From Streptosporangiaceae bacterium (GTDB lineage Bacteria > Actinomycetota > Actinomycetes > Streptosporangiales > Streptosporangiaceae): a stretch of 8,453 nucleotides of DNA. The position numbers and the translations under genes are program-made. Positions 5,483 through 8,453 of the stretch are shown here, piece by piece (position 1 is the stretch's first letter; each line of letters starts with the position of its first letter). The DNA lies in assembly GCA_030041195.1 (NCBI GenBank), contig JASHOI010000736.1, positions 1-8,453 of the forward strand, given 5' to 3'. Under the pieces are notes generated by a model. The model was not told the DNA's origin and searched no databases. It worked only from the letters and a program-made list of their open reading frames with translations.

Positions 5483-5974
5483 TCACCGTTCCGGCCGGCT
5501 GGCGCCGGCGCCGAGCAGTTCGCCGAGGCGGTCGATGGATTCGGTGATGCCGCGCTCCATTCCGGCGGCGAGGGCCTGGTCGCGCGCGGCGACGCTGGGG
5601 AACACCGCGTTCTGGTGCAGCCGGGTGCGGCCGCCGATGTCGTCGAGGGTCCTGGCCTCGAGGCTCACCGACCCGGGGGCGCCCTCGAACTCGAAGGTCT
5701 GGATGATCAGCGCCTCGGTGACGGTGTGAAAGACGCCACGGAAGGTGTACTCGGCGCCGTCCGGCGCGGTGTGCACGTAGCGATACCGGCCGCCCGGCCT
5801 GGCGTCGAACTCGTTGACGCGCATCGTCATCTCGCGCGGGCCGAGCCACTGCGCGACCAGGCCGGGGTCGGTCGAGGCCCGGAACACCAGGTCCCTGGGA
5901 GCGTCGAACTCGCGGACCACCTCGATGAACGGGGTGCCGTCCGGCGCGGTGATGTAGGTGGGGTTGCTGCTCAC
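5483..5974 (-). CDS. SRPBCC/AHSA1-family protein
   Basis: A 163-residue START/Bet v1-type protein of the AHSA1 (activator of Hsp90 ATPase-like) group. Typical elements are VVREFDAPRDLVFRASTDPG near residues 19-38, the AQWLGP turn, PGGRYRYVHTAPDG, YTFRGVFHTVTE, and a C-terminal helix ERGITESIDRLGELL. The fold makes a deep hydrophobic ligand pocket; bacterial members have no defined reaction. The GTG start at 5974 overlaps the ArsR stop (GTGA) and follows a strong AGGAGG site by 7 nt or less. ArsR-AHSA1 gene pairs are very common in bacteria, and a shared ligand has been proposed for such pairs. Confidence 0.88.
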   Translation of the reverse strand: MSSNPTYITAPDGTPFIEVVREFDAPRDLVFRASTDPGLVAQWLGPREMTMRVNEFDARPGGRYRYVHTAPDGAEYTFRGVFHTVTEALIIQTFEFEGAPGSVSLEARTLDDIGGRTRLHQNAVFPSVAARDQALAAGMERGITESIDRLGELLGAGASRPER

Positions 5975-6315
5975 TGCTCCTCCTTGAGTCTGTCCAGGAC
6001 CGCGTCCAGCCGCCGGTAGCTGCGCTCGGCCTGCAGCCGGTAGGTGTCGATCCAGGCGGTCACCGCTTCCAGCGCCGCCGGGTCAAGGTGAACCGGGCGG
6101 CGCTGGGCCTGCCTGGTCCGGGTCACCAGCCCGGCCTGCTCGAGGACCTGCACGTGCTGCGACACCGCCTGCACCGTGATCGAGAACGGCTCGGCGAGCT
6201 CGTTGACCGTGGCGGGCCCGGTGCTCAGCCTGGCGATGATCGCCCGGCGCACCGGGTCGGCGAGCGCGGCGAACGCCCGGTCCAGCCGGTCGTGCCCGTC
6301 GGCCATCCGCGTCAT
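5971..6315 (-). CDS. ArsR-family transcriptional regulator (non-metal type)
   Basis: A 114-residue winged-helix repressor. FAALADPVRRAIIARLS (15-31) is the hallmark first helix pair, followed by the helix-turn-helix ATVNELAEPFSITVQAVSQHVQVLEQAGL (35-63) and the wing RTRQAQRRPVHL. The protein has no cysteine, so the classical metal-binding ELCVCD box is absent; it resembles SdpR-type members that pair with SRPBCC proteins. The ATG at 6315 is preferred because AGGAGG ends 7 nt upstream. A dyad-rich site at 6339-6380 lies directly upstream and fits autorepression. It is the first gene of a five-gene operon. Confidence 0.9.
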   Translation of the reverse strand: MTRMADGHDRLDRAFAALADPVRRAIIARLSTGPATVNELAEPFSITVQAVSQHVQVLEQAGLVTRTRQAQRRPVHLDPAALEAVTAWIDTYRLQAERSYRRLDAVLDRLKEEQ

Positions 6316-6338
6316 CCCGCCGCCTCCTCTGCCGGTCC

Positions 6339-6380
6339 CGTATTCAAGTGGTATCTTGATAAAGCTATCCCTTGAATACG
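6339..6380 (-). promoter_or_regulatory. putative operator/promoter of the ArsR-led operon
   Basis: CGTATTCAAG (6339-6348) and CTTGAATACG (6371-6380) form a perfect 10-bp inverted repeat around a 22-nt centre. That centre contains a second dyad, TATC-TT-GATA (6352-6361). The same TCAAG/CTTGA core occurs in several arms. The block is markedly AT-richer than its surroundings and lies 24-65 bp upstream of the ArsR start, as expected for a promoter with overlapping ArsR-type half-sites. The exact -10 and -35 hexamers are not assigned. Confidence 0.65.
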
Positions 6381-6433
6381 AGCGGAGTCAAGCAGCGGCG
6401 ACGCGATTGCCCCGATCACCGGGACCCCTTGAT

Positions 6434-6501
6434 CTCTTCACGGGTTTGGTGACTTCGCTGTCCTGATTTGCGTGTTTTGCGATCACCAAACCCGTGAGGA
6501 G
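6434..6501. repeat. strong stem-loop between the ArsR promoter and the TetR gene
   Basis: TCACGGGTTTGGTGA (6438-6452) is exactly reverse-complementary to TCACCAAACCCGTGA (6483-6497). Beyond one mismatch, three more pairs form outward (6434-6436 with 6499-6501). A further four pairs form inward (6455-6458 with 6479-6482) across a 2-nt bulge, leaving a 20-nt loop. It is 129 bp past the TetR stop and could terminate that transcript; no T run follows on either strand. The alternative is a small non-autonomous mobile or palindromic repeat element. The surrounding gap 6381-6625 holds no gene. Confidence 0.7.
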
Positions 6502-6534
6502 TCGCTGTTGATCACGGTGAAGCCGGCCTAATGG

Positions 6535-6613
6535 GTGACCGGTGTGACGGGGGTGGCCGACGTGGCGGGAGTGGCGGGCGGCGGGAGTGGCCGGCGTGGC
6601 GGGGGTGGCGGTT
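6535..6613. repeat. degenerate 9-bp tandem repeat (consensus GTGGCGGGN)
   Basis: Nine consecutive units can be read: GTGACCGGT, GTGACGGGG, GTGGCCGAC, GTGGCGGGA, GTGGCGGGC, the 7-nt GGCGGGA, GTGGCCGGC, GTGGCGGGG and GTGGCGGTT. The array lies 13 nt beyond the TetR stop, between that stop and the stem-loop. In the plus frame it would read Val-Thr/Ala-Gly triplets, but the 7-nt unit breaks the frame, which argues against a coding role. Confidence 0.75.
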
Positions 6614-6625
6614 GCCGGGTACCGG

Positions 6626-7252
6626 TTACGGGCGGTCCGGCCGCCAGTAGACGGCCTTCACCCAGATCGTGGCCAGCGCTTCCAGCGCCCGTTCGTCGTC
6701 GAACTGGATGTCGCCCTGCTCGCCGCCCTGGCCGAGCCAGATGTAGCAGAAGTGCTCCAGCATGGCGGACAGGGCCGACGCGGTCAGCACCGCGTCAACC
6801 CCCGGGCAGTAGCCCTCCGACTGCGCCCGGCGGATCTCCGCCGCGATCCGCGTGATCGCCTCGGCGCGCATCTTCAGCCACCGGTCCCGGAACTCCCCCT
6901 CGAGCATCGCGGCCTGGAAGATCCCGATCAGCTCGCCGCGGCGCTTGGCGTAGCTGCGCCAGAACCCGGCCACGGCTTGGCGCAGCGCCTCCTCGCGGGA
7001 CAGCCCGCTGCGGTACGGCAGCGCCGCCATCTGCGTGGCCTCGGCGTGGAACTCCTCGGCCAGCGCGATCAGCAGGCCGGCCTTGGTGTCGTAGTAGTTG
7101 TAGAACGACGCGACCGACCGGCCCGCCTCGGCGGCGATGTCGCTGATCTTCGCGTTCAGGTAACCGTCACGGGCAAACACGACGCGCGCGGCCTGGCGGA
7201 AGGCCTCATCGGTCTCCCGCCCTTTACGCCCACGAGTGCCGGCCGGCGTCAT
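6626..7252 (-). CDS. TetR-family transcriptional regulator
   Basis: A 208-residue regulator. The N-terminal DNA-binding domain spans about residues 13-60: EAFRQAARVVFARDGYLNAK, then the helix-turn-helix ISDIAAEAGRSVASFYNYYDTK (36-57), the standard TetR signature. The rest is an all-helical ligand domain (LGQGGEQGDI near the C-terminus) whose ligand cannot be predicted. The ATG at 7252 overlaps the stop of the upstream acyl-CoA synthetase gene (ATGA), so the two are translated together. The context suggests the ligand is an acyl-CoA or free acid related to the synthetase's substrate, and that the regulator controls that operon. This is inference; the operator would lie beyond the right edge. 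Confidence 0.88.
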   Translation of the reverse strand: MTPAGTRGRKGRETDEAFRQAARVVFARDGYLNAKISDIAAEAGRSVASFYNYYDTKAGLLIALAEEFHAEATQMAALPYRSGLSREEALRQAVAGFWRSYAKRRGELIGIFQAAMLEGEFRDRWLKMRAEAITRIAAEIRRAQSEGYCPGVDAVLTASALSAMLEHFCYIWLGQGGEQGDIQFDDERALEALATIWVKAVYWRPDRP

Positions 7253-8453
7253 GAGACCCGCCGGTCCCGCCCCGCCCAGAACGGCTCGCGCAGCGCGGAC
7301 CTGAGCACCTTGCCGGTGGCGTTGCGGGGCAGTTGCGCCACGACGCTGACCCCGGTCGGGCACTTGAACCCGGCCAGCCGCCGGTGCGCCCACGCGATGA
7401 GCTCCGCCGTGTCCAGCTCCGGCCCGGCGACGACGACAGCGTGCACGGTCTCGCCCCACCGGTCGTCCGGGACCGCGATGACCGCGACGTCGGCGACCTG
7501 CGGATGCTCCGCCAGCACGGCCTCGACCTCGGCCGGGTAGACGTTCTCGCCGCCGGTGATCACCACGTCCTTCAGCCGGTCGATGATCGTCAGGTAACCG
7601 TCGCCGTCGATCACCCCGACGTCGCCGGTCCGGTAGAAGCCGTCAGCGGTCATCGCGCGGCTGGTGGCCTCCGCGTCGTTCCAGTAGCCGGGCAGCGGCG
7701 CCGCGCCGCGCACCTGGATCTCGCCGCGGTCGCCGAGCCGCACCTCCCAGCCCAGCGACGGCCGGCCGGCGGTGCCGAGGCGTCCCCGGGCGGGATCGTG
7801 GTCGTCCGGCGGCAGCGAGCTGATCGGCAGCGGGCCGGTCTCGCTGCTGGCGTAGTTCTGCCGGAACCGGCAGCCGAGCGTGCGCACCGCGCGCTCCAGC
7901 AGGCCGGGCCGGATCGGCGACGCGCCGTAGACGATCTCGATCAGGTGCGACAGGTCCGGCGGTTCGGTACGGGAGCCGACCTCGTCGGTCACCGCCTGGA
8001 TGAGCGTGGGCACGAGCTGGGTCAGCTGGATCCGCCGGGAGGCCAGCTCGTCGACGAAGCCGGCGGGCTCGAACCCGCCGAGCAGGTGCAGGTGGCCGCC
8101 GGTGAACAGCACGTAGCCCAGGTTGGCGAGCCCGGCCACGTGGAACAGCGGCAGCGCGCTCAGGTGCCTGGTGCCGACCGCCGCCTCGGGCACCTCGAGC
8201 TTCATGAACACGTCGGCCGCGACCAGCATCTGGTGGGTGAGCGGCACCAGCTTGGGCCGCCCTGTTGTGCCGCTGGTGTGCAGCAGGATCAGCGGCTCGG
8301 GCCCGCGCAGCCGGCCAACCGGCCGCGCCGGAACCTCCCCGGCCGGCCCAGCCGGCTCGCCGGGAGCCGCCCGCTCGCCCAGACCGAGCAGGGCCGGGGG
8401 AGCTGGGGGAGCCGGTTCCTGACCGGCCGGTCGAGCGGCTGCGCGGCCCCGAG
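7249..8453 (-). CDS. AMP-dependent acyl-CoA synthetase/ligase, partial (N-terminus beyond right edge)
   Basis: The frame is open from the right edge to the TGA at 7249, giving 400 residues of a family usually about 500 long, so roughly 100 N-terminal residues are missing. Motifs in order: the ATP-loop HTSGTTGRPK (8280-8251), NYASSETGP, YRTGDVG, the hinge region RLKDVVITGGENVYPAEVE, and the C-terminal PRNATGKVLR with the catalytic Lys near 7310. The enzyme adenylates a carboxylic acid and transfers it to CoA; the acid may be a fatty or aromatic acid. Upstream of the ATP loop the sequence is Pro/Ala-rich and poorly conserved in character. A methionine-like GTG at 8247 lies inside the ATP-loop region, so a start there is not credible. 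The gene is coupled to the TetR gene downstream. Confidence 0.92.
   Translation of the reverse strand, partial: RGRAAARPAGQEPAPPAPPALLGLGERAAPGEPAGPAGEVPARPVGRLRGPEPLILLHTSGTTGRPKLVPLTHQMLVAADVFMKLEVPEAAVGTRHLSALPLFHVAGLANLGYVLFTGGHLHLLGGFEPAGFVDELASRRIQLTQLVPTLIQAVTDEVGSRTEPPDLSHLIEIVYGASPIRPGLLERAVRTLGCRFRQNYASSETGPLPISSLPPDDHDPARGRLGTAGRPSLGWEVRLGDRGEIQVRGAAPLPGYWNDAEATSRAMTADGFYRTGDVGVIDGDGYLTIIDRLKDVVITGGENVYPAEVEAVLAEHPQVADVAVIAVPDDRWGETVHAVVVAGPELDTAELIAWAHRRLAGFKCPTGVSVVAQLPRNATGKVLRSALREPFWAGRDRRVS

Noticed and set aside
5971..6315. Metal-sensing ArsR/SmtB repressor
   Set aside because: No cysteine occurs in the protein and the metal box is missing, so the call is limited to the non-metal ArsR type.
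6535..6855. Plus-strand protein starting with Val-Thr/Ala-Gly repeats
   Set aside because: The repeat unit that is 2 nt shorter breaks the frame, no ribosome site precedes it, and most of it is antisense to the TetR gene.
1..8453. CRISPR array, tRNA/rRNA gene, transposase, prophage or defence system
   Set aside because: No regularly spaced identical repeats, cloverleaf sequences, transposase motifs or nuclease/helicase domains were found on reading either strand.

Overview
The window is about 70 % G+C with strongly G/C-biased third codon positions, AGGAGG-type ribosome sites, frequent GTG starts and many 1-4 nt gene overlaps. This points to a high-GC actinomycete (Actinomycetota). I cannot name the genus. 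Eleven full or partial protein genes are supported, plus one very short upstream reading frame. I see no tRNA, rRNA, CRISPR array, transposase or phage gene.

Region A (1-2367, minus strand) reads right to left. It holds a 19-codon leader-like frame with an excellent ribosome site that overlaps the next start, then an isocitrate lyase/PEP mutase superfamily lyase, then a GlcG/HbpS-type (DUF336) protein. A 160-bp gap with a weak terminator and a 10-bp perfect inverted repeat follows. Last is an MFS transporter that runs off the left edge and carries an unexpected near-copy of its own loop 2-3 segment.

Region B (2368-3920, plus strand) is divergent from region A. It encodes two overlapping paralogues of the fumarylacetoacetase-like hydratase/decarboxylase family. 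The first looks like a 2-oxopent-4-enoate hydratase, the second like a 4-oxalocrotonate decarboxylase. In known meta-cleavage pathways these two enzymes act in sequence and form a complex. Together with the lyase and transporter, regions A and B look like a small catabolic locus for an organic acid or aromatic ring-cleavage product. No ring-cleavage dioxygenase, DmpG-type aldolase or acylating aldehyde dehydrogenase is visible.

Region C (3936-6380, minus strand) is a tight five-gene operon: ArsR-family repressor, AHSA1/SRPBCC protein, RibD-like reductase, DUF1579-like protein and PNPOx-like flavin-fold protein. It starts just downstream of a dyad-rich, relatively AT-rich site (6339-6380), the likely operator/promoter of the repressor. 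Regions B and C converge with only 15 nt between stop codons.

Region D (6381-6625) has no gene. It contains a strong stem-loop (15-bp perfect arms) and a degenerate 9-bp tandem repeat.

Region E (6626-8453, minus strand) is an AMP-forming acyl-CoA synthetase, N-terminus cut by the right edge, coupled by an ATGA overlap to a TetR-family regulator downstream of it.

No wholly new system is evident. The most interesting points are the divergent hydratase/decarboxylase/lyase locus, the leader frame, the duplicated MFS segment and the non-coding structures at 750-795 and 6434-6613.
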